A DNA stretch of 64,000 nt, from contig MEOF01000041.1 of assembly GCA_001769505.1 (NCBI GenBank), forward strand, positions 1-64,000, read 5' to 3'. The position numbers were made by a program, and so were the translations under genes. Below, one piece after another: positions 36,425 through 45,464 of this stretch. Every line of letters begins with the position of its first letter. Within the stretch, counting starts at the first letter, position 1. The notes below the pieces were generated by a model. The model saw only the letters and a program-made list of their open reading frames with translations. It searched no databases and was not told the origin of the DNA. This DNA is from Bacteroidetes bacterium GWF2_33_38 (GTDB taxonomy: Bacteria; Bacteroidota; Bacteroidia; Bacteroidales; GWF2-33-38).

Positions 36425-36456
36425 AATAAATATTTTTGTTTTTCAAAATATTTATT
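36425..36456. terminator. AT-rich hairpin after the PKD lipoprotein gene
   Basis: Arms AATAAATATTTT and AAAATATTTATT flank an eight-base loop. The stem is all A/T, so it is weak as a terminator. Confidence 0.4.
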
Positions 36457-36489
36457 CTTAGGTTTGTCATAAATTAACTTCATAGAGTA

Positions 36490-36870
36490 ATGATTATGAA
36501 AAAAGTAATAGTTATTTTGGGTGTCATTTTTGGTGTGATAATGTCTTTAAATAGTTGCACAAAGGAGTCAGAAGGTAGTGTTGTTTTTTGGTATGGACAA
36601 GAAACGTCTGAGGAATTAGCAGATTATAATATTTCAACACTAAAATTTTATCTTGCAGGAGAACTAGTTGGATCAACATCAGCTGATGTTTATTGGTACA
36701 GTAAACCTGATTGTGGTTCAAATGCTTCAATAACAGCAACTATTAATTTAGGTAAATATGAAACTCAGGCCTATGATTACGAAGTTAAAGATCAGTATGG
36801 TAATATATTATGGGAGGGAACTATTAATGTTAATGCAGATGAGTGCCAAGCTCTTGAATTGCAAATTTAA
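36490..36870 (+). CDS. Small hypothetical lipoprotein
   Basis: This 126-residue protein has the signal KKVIVILGVIFGVIMSLNSC (acylated Cys near 23) and a compact beta-rich body with three further Cys (KPDCGSNAS; NADECQA). ATGs at 36490 and 36496 are equally possible starts. No family is recognised. It is followed by a strong terminator. Confidence 0.75.
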   Translation: MIMKKVIVILGVIFGVIMSLNSCTKESEGSVVFWYGQETSEELADYNISTLKFYLAGELVGSTSADVYWYSKPDCGSNASITATINLGKYETQAYDYEVKDQYGNILWEGTINVNADECQALELQI

Positions 36871-36887
36871 TTTTTGATTTTTCATTT

Positions 36888-36935
36888 AAACTAAGAAAGA
36901 ACATTGAAAATAACTTCAATGTTCTTTCTTAGTTT
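36888..36935. terminator. Strong 21-bp hairpin terminator
   Basis: The perfect arms AAACTAAGAAAGAACATTGAA (36888-36908) and their complement (36915-36935) flank a six-base loop. Confidence 0.85.
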
Positions 36936-37004
36936 ATAATAATAATTGAACTAACTTTCTGAACCATTTTGTGCTATTTCTGTAGATAAGAAAACACAGA
37001 GAAA

Positions 37005-38879
37005 TTATAACTTTACAAATGGGCGAGCTGTCATTCCTAAATCGTTTTGAATAACGATGTAGTATTTGCCTTTTGAAAGCGATTGTAAATTGAAATCCAA
37101 TGTATGTTTGCCTTTGCTAATTTCTTTGCCAAGCAATGGTTTTACCAATTTCCCAGCGATGTCATAAACGCCTATATTTGTGACAGTTGTTTTGTTTAAA
37201 CTAAACGTTACGCTTGTAACATCAGATATTGGATTTGGAAATAAACTTATGAAAGCCATATCTTCCGAAACCATTGATATTTTTTCAACTTCAACAGTTA
37301 AATCATTAATAAAGGAGGCATAAACTTGCAGATAACCATCGCCGCTTCTTCCATCGCACCAAACAGGAATCGTGTAATTTTCGCTTGCCAACACTTGAGT
37401 ATATTCACCAATTCCAAAGTTAGAATTTTGACTTCCGACGGTACTAAAATCGGTTTCGGTAGTTGAAGCTGCTCTATTTACGTCAAAAGTTACTCCTGAA
37501 TCTTCAGAAGTTGCATAATAGTAGTGTGCTTTGATATTATTTACATCGTTTCGGCGATCGTACCACGAAATTTTGATTTCCCCATTTTGTTTAACAAATA
37601 TCGATGAATAATAATTATGAGTTCCTAATCCTTGTGCATCGTCATTAATTATTATTGGTGTACTCCATGTAGTCCCATTATCCGATGATTTCGAAAAATA
37701 AATATCGGCTCCATCATTCCCTGAAAGCGAGTCGGTTCCAAATGCTGTCCATGTAATATAAATATCATTATTTACAGTACTTGCTGCACAATAAGGCGAA
37801 GGATAAAGTCTTGATGTATCAATTCCTGCAATTAAATCATAAGGTTGAACCTGAAAAATAGGAAGATTAAATCGAACATTTGAAATTTTATTAGGTGTTG
37901 AAAACGAAATTCCTCCATTTTCAGAAACGGCATGGAATAATGAGAGCGAGTATCCATCGTTGGACCCATAAAAAGTAACATGAACATTTCCAAGTAAGTC
38001 AACACAAACGCTCGAAAATTGCACAAATGGAAAATTGTCGGGTAAACTTACTGCTGCTTCGTGAGTGAAGTAATCAGAATTTGCTGGTTTGGTTTTACAT
38101 AAAATTTGATATTTCGCAGTATCATTAACTTCACTAATAGTAACATACGATACATATAAATTGTTTTTATTAACTGAACTTTCCGACATATCAACCGCCA
38201 TCCATTGCTTATCAGAAATTGGCGAAACAACTCCAGCAAGTGCACCACCTGCAATTTCAACTTGACCTAATAAAACGGTATCTCTTTCGGGTTGAACCCA
38301 AGTGTTTCCGCCATCGTCGGAATACGCCCAAAAAATTCCCATGTCAACAGTTCCTCCCATCAGAACAACCATAAACGAACCGTATAAATCAATCCACGAC
38401 ATGTAAGCCCTTCCGTTCCCATCGTAAGCAAATACAGGGTCTCCGCCTCCCATTGAAATTGTTCCTGATGCATAAGGCATATTTTTAAATGAACTTAATT
38501 GCCATGAATCGCCAAAATTACTTGTATAATAAACCGGACAATACATTGTCATAGTGGACATATCGTTTAATATTGGACTGATAATTATGTTGTTAGAATC
38601 AATAGGATTGATTGCAGCATGAATTTCGGCTTCAATTTTGTCGTTATCCGATACATTTACTTCTCCATTCGAGTTTATCGATTTTGTAGATTTTTCAGAA
38701 ATATTTGGCTTAGTTTCGCTGTTTTCCGACATCTTTTTTAGTTGCTCTGGACTATACTTAATTTTTTCTTTAAATGTCCAATTAATAGCATTTTGACTAT
38801 TGATTTTGTTCTGTGCATTTACAATAAATGCAAACGAAAAAATCAAATAAGAACTGACGAGGAAAATAATTTTTTTCAT
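37005..38879 (-). CDS. T9SS-exported BNR/sialidase-like repeat protein
   Basis: This 624-residue secreted protein begins with a signal peptide (IIFLVSSYLIFSFAFIVNA). The middle holds beta-propeller-like Asp-box units (SDDGGNTW, SSDNGTTWS, SEDSGVTF), as in sialidase/BNR folds, but sialidase catalytic residues are not evident. The last 80 residues are a type A type IX sorting domain: FPNPISDVTSVTFSLNK, then VYDIAGKLVKPL and GKYYIVIQNDLGMTARPFVKL. This indicates outer-membrane export by T9SS. The binding target is unknown. Confidence 0.88.
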   Translation of the reverse strand: MKKIIFLVSSYLIFSFAFIVNAQNKINSQNAINWTFKEKIKYSPEQLKKMSENSETKPNISEKSTKSINSNGEVNVSDNDKIEAEIHAAINPIDSNNIIISPILNDMSTMTMYCPVYYTSNFGDSWQLSSFKNMPYASGTISMGGGDPVFAYDGNGRAYMSWIDLYGSFMVVLMGGTVDMGIFWAYSDDGGNTWVQPERDTVLLGQVEIAGGALAGVVSPISDKQWMAVDMSESSVNKNNLYVSYVTISEVNDTAKYQILCKTKPANSDYFTHEAAVSLPDNFPFVQFSSVCVDLLGNVHVTFYGSNDGYSLSLFHAVSENGGISFSTPNKISNVRFNLPIFQVQPYDLIAGIDTSRLYPSPYCAASTVNNDIYITWTAFGTDSLSGNDGADIYFSKSSDNGTTWSTPIIINDDAQGLGTHNYYSSIFVKQNGEIKISWYDRRNDVNNIKAHYYYATSEDSGVTFDVNRAASTTETDFSTVGSQNSNFGIGEYTQVLASENYTIPVWCDGRSGDGYLQVYASFINDLTVEVEKISMVSEDMAFISLFPNPISDVTSVTFSLNKTTVTNIGVYDIAGKLVKPLLGKEISKGKHTLDFNLQSLSKGKYYIVIQNDLGMTARPFVKL

Positions 38880-38933
38880 TTTTTTTAATTTTATTCTTAA
38901 TTTTAAAAACGAAAATACACTAAAAATTGAATA

Positions 38934-40175
38934 ATGAGAAAATTTTGCGGACTTATTTCCATTATGCTTTTGTCAGGCATTAACATGATTTTTGCTCAAG
39001 ATAAGGTTAAATTTATTGAGTATAAACCAGGTTTTTATCAAAACAATATATTAAAAGATGTAAACGAATATCAAGAACAAAATAAAAATACCAAAAGCCG
39101 AAAATATCTAAAGGCAGATGTTTCGACCTTAAGTTTTCCAAACAAAATTGATCAATACAAATATTACTGGCACAAACAGCCTATTTCGCAAGGAAATGCA
39201 GGTACTTGTTGGGCTTTTTCAACAACTTCGTTTTACGAATCTGAAGTATATCGATTGACAAAACAAGACATCAAACTCTCAGAAATATATACTGTTTATT
39301 GGGAATACGTCGAAAAAGCTCGCCGCTTTGTGCAAGAACGAGGGAATTCTGAATTTAGCGAAGGTTCTGAGGCTAATGCTGTTACTCGAATGTATGAAAA
39401 ATACGGAATTGTACCAATGGATGTTTATTCAGGACTACAAAAAAATCAAAAATTTCATTCACACGAAAAAATGTACGACGAAATGAATAGCTATTTGAAT
39501 CAGCTAAAAATTAATAACGCTTGGAGCGAAGAAGAAGCTATTTCGACAATAAAATCAATTATGAATCATTATATTGGAGTGCCACCTGTTGAATTTGAAT
39601 TCAATGGAAAAAAAGTTACTCCTAAACAATTTTTACAAGATGTACTCAAATTGAATATGGAAGATTATGTAGATATAATTTCATATATACAAGAGCCTTA
39701 TTTCGAGAAAGTAGAATATAAAGTGCCTGACAATTGGTGGCACAATAACGATTATTTTAATGTTCCGCTAGATATATTTATGGAAAGCTTGAATAATTTA
39801 CTTAAAAGTGGTTTTACAGTTAGCATCGACGGAGATGTTTCTGAAGCTGGATTTGTTTCTGAATCACAAGTTGCAATTGTTCCAAGTTTCGATATTCCTT
39901 CGAAATATATTGACGAAAATGCTCGACAATTTCGTTTTTCAAATAAAACAACAACTGATGACCATTTAATGCATCTTGTGGGATATACTGAAAAAGATGG
40001 TGTGTATTGGTATTTGGTTAAAGATTCGAGTGCGGGTTCAAGAAACAACGATGAAAAAAGTAAAGAGTTTGGGTATTATTTTTTCCATCAAGATTACGTA
40101 AAACTTAAAATTATGAGCTATACTGTTCATAAAGATGCGGTTAAAGAGTTGCTTACTAAATTCAAATCAAAATAA
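38934..40175 (+). CDS. C1B (bleomycin hydrolase/PepC-like) cysteine peptidase
   Basis: This 413-residue protein has a signal peptide (LISIMLLSGINMIFAQ) and a papain-like fold of the C1B group. The active-site Gln and Cys are in ISQGNAGTCWAFSTTSF (Cys near 91) and the His in DDHLMHLVGYT (near 346). Where papain-like enzymes have Asn, this one reads VKDSSAGSRN (near 362), so Asn is replaced by Asp; some Bacteroidota C1B proteins appear to share this. The signal peptide is unusual, since most C1B enzymes are cytosolic. Confidence 0.88.
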   Translation: MRKFCGLISIMLLSGINMIFAQDKVKFIEYKPGFYQNNILKDVNEYQEQNKNTKSRKYLKADVSTLSFPNKIDQYKYYWHKQPISQGNAGTCWAFSTTSFYESEVYRLTKQDIKLSEIYTVYWEYVEKARRFVQERGNSEFSEGSEANAVTRMYEKYGIVPMDVYSGLQKNQKFHSHEKMYDEMNSYLNQLKINNAWSEEEAISTIKSIMNHYIGVPPVEFEFNGKKVTPKQFLQDVLKLNMEDYVDIISYIQEPYFEKVEYKVPDNWWHNNDYFNVPLDIFMESLNNLLKSGFTVSIDGDVSEAGFVSESQVAIVPSFDIPSKYIDENARQFRFSNKTTTDDHLMHLVGYTEKDGVYWYLVKDSSAGSRNNDEKSKEFGYYFFHQDYVKLKIMSYTVHKDAVKELLTKFKSK

Positions 40176-40177
40176 TT

Positions 40178-40825
40178 TTGAAATATTTCTCTTTCATATT
40201 GATTATTCTTGTTTTTTTATTCCTCGTTTCTTGCAAAAAGAAACCGGAAACACTCTATATTTCAGGAGTTGTGAGGCAAAATAATACAGAAACAGTAAGC
40301 GACGCAAAAGTTAAACTTTATACCCAGCAAATTGTTAACAATACATGGAGTGCAGCTTATTCTGTTCTTGAATCAACTTCAAGCGATGATAACGGAAATT
40401 TCCAATTTTTAATCGAAGATTTTGCATATGTAAATTTTAAAATTGAAGTTTCGAAAGAAAATCACTATGCTGAATTTATTGAGTTTACAAAAAACAATTT
40501 TAGCGGAAATAAATATTTTAATGAATTTAATATATACCCATTTGGGTGTTTACAAATTCATATTAAAAATTCGGCTCCGGTAAATACCCAAGATTATATG
40601 TCGTATCAACTTTTGGGAGACATGCCTTCGACTTTTCAAGCAGGTTCGGATTCTATTTTTTACTTTAATGGAAATTCGGTTGATACTACGAAAACATGTA
40701 AAGTTTACGGTAATTATAATATTTTGATAAATTGGAGTACTTTTAAGTCAAATATTTTGAAAGAATATTCCGATACAATTTATATTTTTGCTAATGATAC
40801 TACTTGCTACGATTTGTTTTACTAG
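40178..40825 (+). CDS. Hypothetical lipoprotein with carboxypeptidase-regulatory-like domain
   Basis: This 215-residue lipoprotein starts at TTG, two bases after the peptidase stop (LKYFSFILIILVFLFLVSC; Cys near 19). A beta-sandwich region follows (SGVVRQNNTETVSDAKVKLYTQ ... DDNGNFQFLIEDF), typical of carboxypeptidase-regulatory-like folds. It is cotranscribed with the C1B peptidase. Confidence 0.75.
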   Translation: MKYFSFILIILVFLFLVSCKKKPETLYISGVVRQNNTETVSDAKVKLYTQQIVNNTWSAAYSVLESTSSDDNGNFQFLIEDFAYVNFKIEVSKENHYAEFIEFTKNNFSGNKYFNEFNIYPFGCLQIHIKNSAPVNTQDYMSYQLLGDMPSTFQAGSDSIFYFNGNSVDTTKTCKVYGNYNILINWSTFKSNILKEYSDTIYIFANDTTCYDLFY

Positions 40826-40837
40826 GTAAATTACAAA

Positions 40838-42607
40838 ATGATAGATACAATAATAGTTGGAGTCGTACTTATTTTTATCTTGCTTGCTTTGTACACAGAG
40901 TTAGTTGGTCCTGCTTTTACTTTTTTAATTGCAATTATTTCATTAGGTATTTTCGGAATTCTTTCGCCAAGCGAGATTTTAAATGGATTTGCTAACGAGC
41001 AAATTTACGTTATTATTATGCTTTTGCTTTTAGGCGACATTATTCGTAAGACAAATCTTGTCGAGCAAGTTTTCGATTATATATTTGGTCGCACTAAAAC
41101 TCATCGGGGATTTTTAGGAAAAATGACTTTGCTTGTTGGAGGTTTTTCAGGTTTTCTAAACAACACTCCACTTGTTGCAGTAATGATGCCTTATGTTGTA
41201 AATTGGTCAAAAAAAAATGAAATAGCTCCTTCAAAACTTTTAATACCTCTTTCATTTGCAACTATTTTGGGTGGTTGTATTACACTAATTGGAACGTCAA
41301 CGAATTTAATCGTAAATGGTCTTGTTATTGAAAATGACATACCTGGATTAACATCGTTAAGCATGTTTGATTTCACGCCTGTTGGACTTGCCATGTTTTT
41401 AGTAGGTTTTTTTTACTTGTATTTCTTTGCTGAAAAATTATTACCAACGAGAAAAGATGATTTGACCGAATTTACAACGAATGCACGTGAGTATATTATT
41501 GAAGCTCAAGTAAGAGAAGGCTCTCGTTTAATCGGGCAAACCGTTGAGGAAGCAAATCTGAAAAACATGAATAGCCTATATCTGTTTCAAATTATTCGAA
41601 ACAGAGTAACAATTTCTGCTGTTCAATCAGATGAAATAATTAAGCAAGACGATTTACTGATTTTTGCCGGAGGAACAAAGGATATTGCAGATTTATTTGA
41701 TTCGAGGTCAGGTTTAACTTTCCCAGAAGTTGGGCTTTTACATCGAAAAAAATATACCGAAGTTGTTGAAATTGTTATTTCGCACAACTCATCACTCATA
41801 AATCAAACGGTTAAGGAAATAAATTTCAGAAAAAAATATCATGCAGCGATTTTAGCTATCAGACGAAATGGTGAAAAATATACAGGTTTAATCGGAAATA
41901 TGAAACTTAAAGCAGGAGATGCTTTACTTCTTTTAGCTGGTTCCGATTTTAACGATAGAGCAGAGGATTCTCTAGATTTTTATCAAATTTCGAAAGTTAA
42001 AGAAATAAGAAAAACACCATTTTATAAAATTGCCATAATTTTGGGTGGAATGGCAACTGCAATTGCATTGTCGGCTTTTAATATTGTTCCTTTGTTTATG
42101 TCGTTAATTTCATTGATTACGCTATTGCTTATGTTAAATATAGCATCGCCAAAAGAGTTGCACAAGAACATTGATTTTAATTTGGCAATCATTATCGCAC
42201 TTTCGCTTGCACTTGGCACAGCTATGATTAAAACCGGTTTTGCTGAATTAATTGCACAAAATTTAATTTCCATATTCTTACCTTTAGGCAAATATGGCAT
42301 ATTGACGGGTATTTATTTGATAACTACAGTGTTAGCGGCTTTTATTACCAATAAAGCTTCGGTAGCATTAATATTTCCTATTTCCTTGGCTATTGCAATG
42401 GAAATGGGGCTTCCTCCATTACCATTTATTTTGGTTGTCGCTTTTGCTTCTGCCGCAAATTTTATGACTCCAATCGGTTATCAAACCAACCTTATGGTTT
42501 ATGGTCCGGGCAACTATTCATTTAAAGATTTTTTTAAGATTGGATTCCCATTAACTATTCTTTATATGATTGGAACTGTTTTAATTTTGGGCTATTTTTA
42601 TTTTTAA
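40838..42607 (+). CDS. SLC13-type anion permease with two TrkA-C domains
   Basis: This 589-residue transporter has membrane segments in both halves. The inner motifs are GGFSGFLNNTPLVAVMMPYV near 105-125 and, in the second half, TNKASVALIFPISLAIAMEMG followed by MTPIGYQTNLMVYGPG. Two cytosolic TrkA-C domains occupy about 205-390. This is the arrangement of SLC13/DASS permeases, many of which carry sulfate. It lies immediately before cysQ, and cysCDN are in the window, which favours sulfate as substrate; that is inference. Confidence 0.88.
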   Translation: MIDTIIVGVVLIFILLALYTELVGPAFTFLIAIISLGIFGILSPSEILNGFANEQIYVIIMLLLLGDIIRKTNLVEQVFDYIFGRTKTHRGFLGKMTLLVGGFSGFLNNTPLVAVMMPYVVNWSKKNEIAPSKLLIPLSFATILGGCITLIGTSTNLIVNGLVIENDIPGLTSLSMFDFTPVGLAMFLVGFFYLYFFAEKLLPTRKDDLTEFTTNAREYIIEAQVREGSRLIGQTVEEANLKNMNSLYLFQIIRNRVTISAVQSDEIIKQDDLLIFAGGTKDIADLFDSRSGLTFPEVGLLHRKKYTEVVEIVISHNSSLINQTVKEINFRKKYHAAILAIRRNGEKYTGLIGNMKLKAGDALLLLAGSDFNDRAEDSLDFYQISKVKEIRKTPFYKIAIILGGMATAIALSAFNIVPLFMSLISLITLLLMLNIASPKELHKNIDFNLAIIIALSLALGTAMIKTGFAELIAQNLISIFLPLGKYGILTGIYLITTVLAAFITNKASVALIFPISLAIAMEMGLPPLPFILVVAFASAANFMTPIGYQTNLMVYGPGNYSFKDFFKIGFPLTILYMIGTVLILGYFYF

Positions 42608-42610
42608 ATC

Positions 42611-43438
42611 ATGGAGTTTCACGATTATTATAAAATTTGTTTTCAAGCTATTATCGAAGCATCTGAAAAGATTATAGATATTTATGATAATCACAAAATT
42701 ACGATTGAATACAAAGCTGATAATTCGCCGGTAACTCAAGCCGATTACGCTTCAAATAAAATTTTAACATCATATTTAACCAAAACAAATATTCCAATTT
42801 TAAGTGAGGAAGGGAAAGATATTGCTTACGACGAACGAAAAAATTGGGAGTATTTTTGGTTGATTGACCCACTCGATGGAACCAAAGAATTTATTCATAA
42901 AAATGGAGATTTTACAATCAATATTGCCCTGATATACGAACATAGACCAATTTTGGGAATCGTATATTCTCCAGTTCATCAAGAAATGTATTGGGGAGAT
43001 GAACATATTGGAGCATTTTTCGCAAAAGTATCAAGTGAAAACGTAAATCAAATATTTGAAATATCTCAGAAATTACATTCAGAGAAGTCAAACATAAATG
43101 AAATTCGTATTGTAGCAAGTCGTTCACATTTATCAGAACAGACTCAAAATGCGATAGATTTTGTTGCTTCTAGGTTTAATATAAGTTTTAAATCACGCGG
43201 AAGTTCGTTGAAAATGTGTTTGCTTGCAAGCGGACAAGCCGAATATTATCCGAGATTTTCGCCCACAATGGAGTGGGATACAGCTGCCGGACAAGCTGTA
43301 CTTTTGGCATCAGGTGGAAAAATTATCGAAACTCAAACACTCGAAGTTGTGCGTTATAATAAAGAATCGCTTTTGAATCCATTTTTTTATGCATTTTCTG
43401 CTAGTATTGTTGATAATATTAACGACCTAATTATATAA
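42611..43438 (+). CDS. cysQ: 3'(2'),5'-bisphosphate nucleotidase CysQ
   Basis: This 275-residue enzyme hydrolyses PAP (adenosine 3',5'-bisphosphate), the by-product of PAPS use. The inositol-monophosphatase-fold metal site is DPLDGTKEF near residue 86; the second site is PTMEWDTAAGQAVL near 220. The gene follows the SLC13 permease with three bases between them. Confidence 0.93.
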   Translation: MEFHDYYKICFQAIIEASEKIIDIYDNHKITIEYKADNSPVTQADYASNKILTSYLTKTNIPILSEEGKDIAYDERKNWEYFWLIDPLDGTKEFIHKNGDFTINIALIYEHRPILGIVYSPVHQEMYWGDEHIGAFFAKVSSENVNQIFEISQKLHSEKSNINEIRIVASRSHLSEQTQNAIDFVASRFNISFKSRGSSLKMCLLASGQAEYYPRFSPTMEWDTAAGQAVLLASGGKIIETQTLEVVRYNKESLLNPFFYAFSASIVDNINDLII

Positions 43439-43442
43439 AAAT

Positions 43443-43868
43443 ATGTTTGACACAGGACATTTACACCCGATGAGCGTACATTTTCCGATTGCTTTAATCG
43501 TAGTTGGAATTTATTACAATTTTACCAAAATATATAAAACTAAATCATTAACAATAACAAGTACCGGCATATTACTCCATTTGCTAGGAACAATTAGTGC
43601 TGTTGTGGCTTGTCTGACAGGGGAATATTTTACTCACGAACATACAGGGAAAGCTCACGACATTAAAGAAATACACGAATTATTTGCCAATCTAACTATG
43701 TATTTAATGGTTACGATTTCAATTCTATTTCTTTGGATTCGTTACAAAAAAGTTGAAAACAACACCATAAACATAATCATTTTGTTGTTAATGGGTGCTT
43801 CGCTGGTTTCAGTTGCAATTGCAGGGTATTATGGAGGAACGCTTGTCTACAATTATATGATTCAATAA
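43443..43868 (+). CDS. DUF2231-like small membrane protein
   Basis: This 141-residue protein has four predicted membrane segments. The N-terminal HLHPMSVHFPIALIVVG is typical of DUF2231 proteins, and later His residues (EYFTHEHTGKAHDIKEIHELF) could hold metal or haem. It follows cysQ by four bases. Function unknown. Confidence 0.8.
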   Translation: MFDTGHLHPMSVHFPIALIVVGIYYNFTKIYKTKSLTITSTGILLHLLGTISAVVACLTGEYFTHEHTGKAHDIKEIHELFANLTMYLMVTISILFLWIRYKKVENNTINIIILLLMGASLVSVAIAGYYGGTLVYNYMIQ

Positions 43869-43929
43869 GTTTTACTGGCAAGCTATAATACCAATTTTAT
43901 TTTCATATGACACATATGTGATTTTTTAG

Positions 43930-43987
43930 ATTCCCTTTTTCAAGGGAATGTGCCTCAAAAAATTACCACATACCCGCAAAGCGGGTA
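43930..43987. terminator. Two hairpins between convergent genes
   Basis: ATTCCCTT/AAGGGAAT (43930-43937 and 43942-43949) and TACCCGC/GCGGGTA (43971-43977 and 43981-43987) lie between the DUF2231-like gene and cstA. Confidence 0.65.
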
Positions 43988-43993
43988 TCTTAT

Positions 43994-45418
43994 CTAGTTC
44001 GTTTTGATTTTTGTTTTTGCGACGAAGAATAAAGCTAAAAAGAGGGTAAATAAAATACCAATAATATACGAAATTTGATGATTTAATTGAAAACCTTCAG
44101 GGGCAATTAAAATATAGGTTGAACAAACTGCAGTCATAAATAATGCAGGGATAAAAGTTACCAAATAAAGTTTTTTTAATTGAATTAAATACACCGAAAT
44201 TGTCCATAAAACAATAGTTGCCAAAACTTGATTTGACCAAAACATATATCGCCAAATTATATCGAAATTTATTTGAGTTAATAAAAATCCTACAGCAAAA
44301 AGTGGAATACTTATGTAAAGTCTTTTCATAATTTTTTCTTGCGGATATTTCAAAAAATCGGCAACTATTAATCTTGCACTTCTAAAAGCTGTGTCGCCAG
44401 TTGTGATTGGTGCTGCAACAATTCCTAGAATTGCTAAAACACCACCAAGTTTGCCCAACATTGTGTTTGAAATTAATGAAACCATTGCGGTTGCATTTCC
44501 ATTATTTGCAATTAATTCTGAATTTAATTCTGAAACTCCTCCATAAAAAGCCATTCCAGCTGCAGCCCAAATCATTGCAACAACTCCTTCGGTAATCATT
44601 GAACCATAAAATACTCGTCGTCCAAGTTTTTCATTTTTTATGCATCGAGCCATCAACGGCGATTGTGTAGAATGAAAACCCGAAATTGCTCCACACGAAA
44701 TAGTAACAAATAACATCGGAAAAACCGGAAATTTTTCTGGATTTGCATTCAAATTTCTGAAAGAATCGAACGTAAGTTCTGGAATGGTGTAAGTTTGGAA
44801 AAATAATCCATAAACAATTCCAACCGCCATAAATAAAAGTGCTAAACCAAAAACTGGATAAATTCTACCTATAAGTTTATCAATAGGAAGTAATGTTGCT
44901 GCAATATAATAGATAAAAACAGCCCAAATCCAAAAGTTTACGGTTAAATAATCGTTGGTCATTGAGTTTAAAATGTTTGCAGGTCCTTTAATAAAAACTG
45001 CTCCAACCATAATCATCAAAATCAAAGTAAACACACGCATAAATTGTTTTGCATTCAAACCTAAATATTTTCCGACAATTTCTGAAATACTTTCGCCTCG
45101 TTGACGAACCGACATCATTCCTGCTAAATAATCGTGAACAGCTCCGCCTAAAACATTTCCGATAGCAATCCATAAAAATGCAATTGGACCATAAACTGCA
45201 CCCAAAACAGCTCCAACAATTGGTCCTAAACCAGCAATATTTAAAAATTGAATTAAAAATATTTTAAACCAAGGCATTGGAACATAGTCAACTCCATCTT
45301 GAAGTTCGTACGCTGGCGTTATTTTGGTTGAATCGGCACCAAAAAGTTTTTCAATAAACTTGCTGTAAATCAAATATCCAAGAAGTAAAAATGCGATTGA
45401 AAAAATAAATGTGTACAT
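43994..45418 (-). CDS. cstA: CstA family transporter
   Basis: This 474-residue polytopic protein has the carbon-starvation family start (LLGYLIYSKFIEKLFG), the conserved FGPIVGAVLGAVYGPIAFLW-type loop (here NIAGLGPIVGAVLGAVYGP) and HDYLAGMMSVRQRGESISEI near 95. It is the short form found in many Bacteroidota, lacking the long C-terminal part of E. coli CstA. The family transports peptides or pyruvate. It is 46 bases downstream of the LolC/E gene on the same strand. Confidence 0.92.
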   Translation of the reverse strand: MYTFIFSIAFLLLGYLIYSKFIEKLFGADSTKITPAYELQDGVDYVPMPWFKIFLIQFLNIAGLGPIVGAVLGAVYGPIAFLWIAIGNVLGGAVHDYLAGMMSVRQRGESISEIVGKYLGLNAKQFMRVFTLILMIMVGAVFIKGPANILNSMTNDYLTVNFWIWAVFIYYIAATLLPIDKLIGRIYPVFGLALLFMAVGIVYGLFFQTYTIPELTFDSFRNLNANPEKFPVFPMLFVTISCGAISGFHSTQSPLMARCIKNEKLGRRVFYGSMITEGVVAMIWAAAGMAFYGGVSELNSELIANNGNATAMVSLISNTMLGKLGGVLAILGIVAAPITTGDTAFRSARLIVADFLKYPQEKIMKRLYISIPLFAVGFLLTQINFDIIWRYMFWSNQVLATIVLWTISVYLIQLKKLYLVTFIPALFMTAVCSTYILIAPEGFQLNHQISYIIGILFTLFLALFFVAKTKIKTN

Positions 45419-45464
45419 AAATTTAGGTTAATATTTTTATGTTGAAATTCATTTTCGAGATAAA

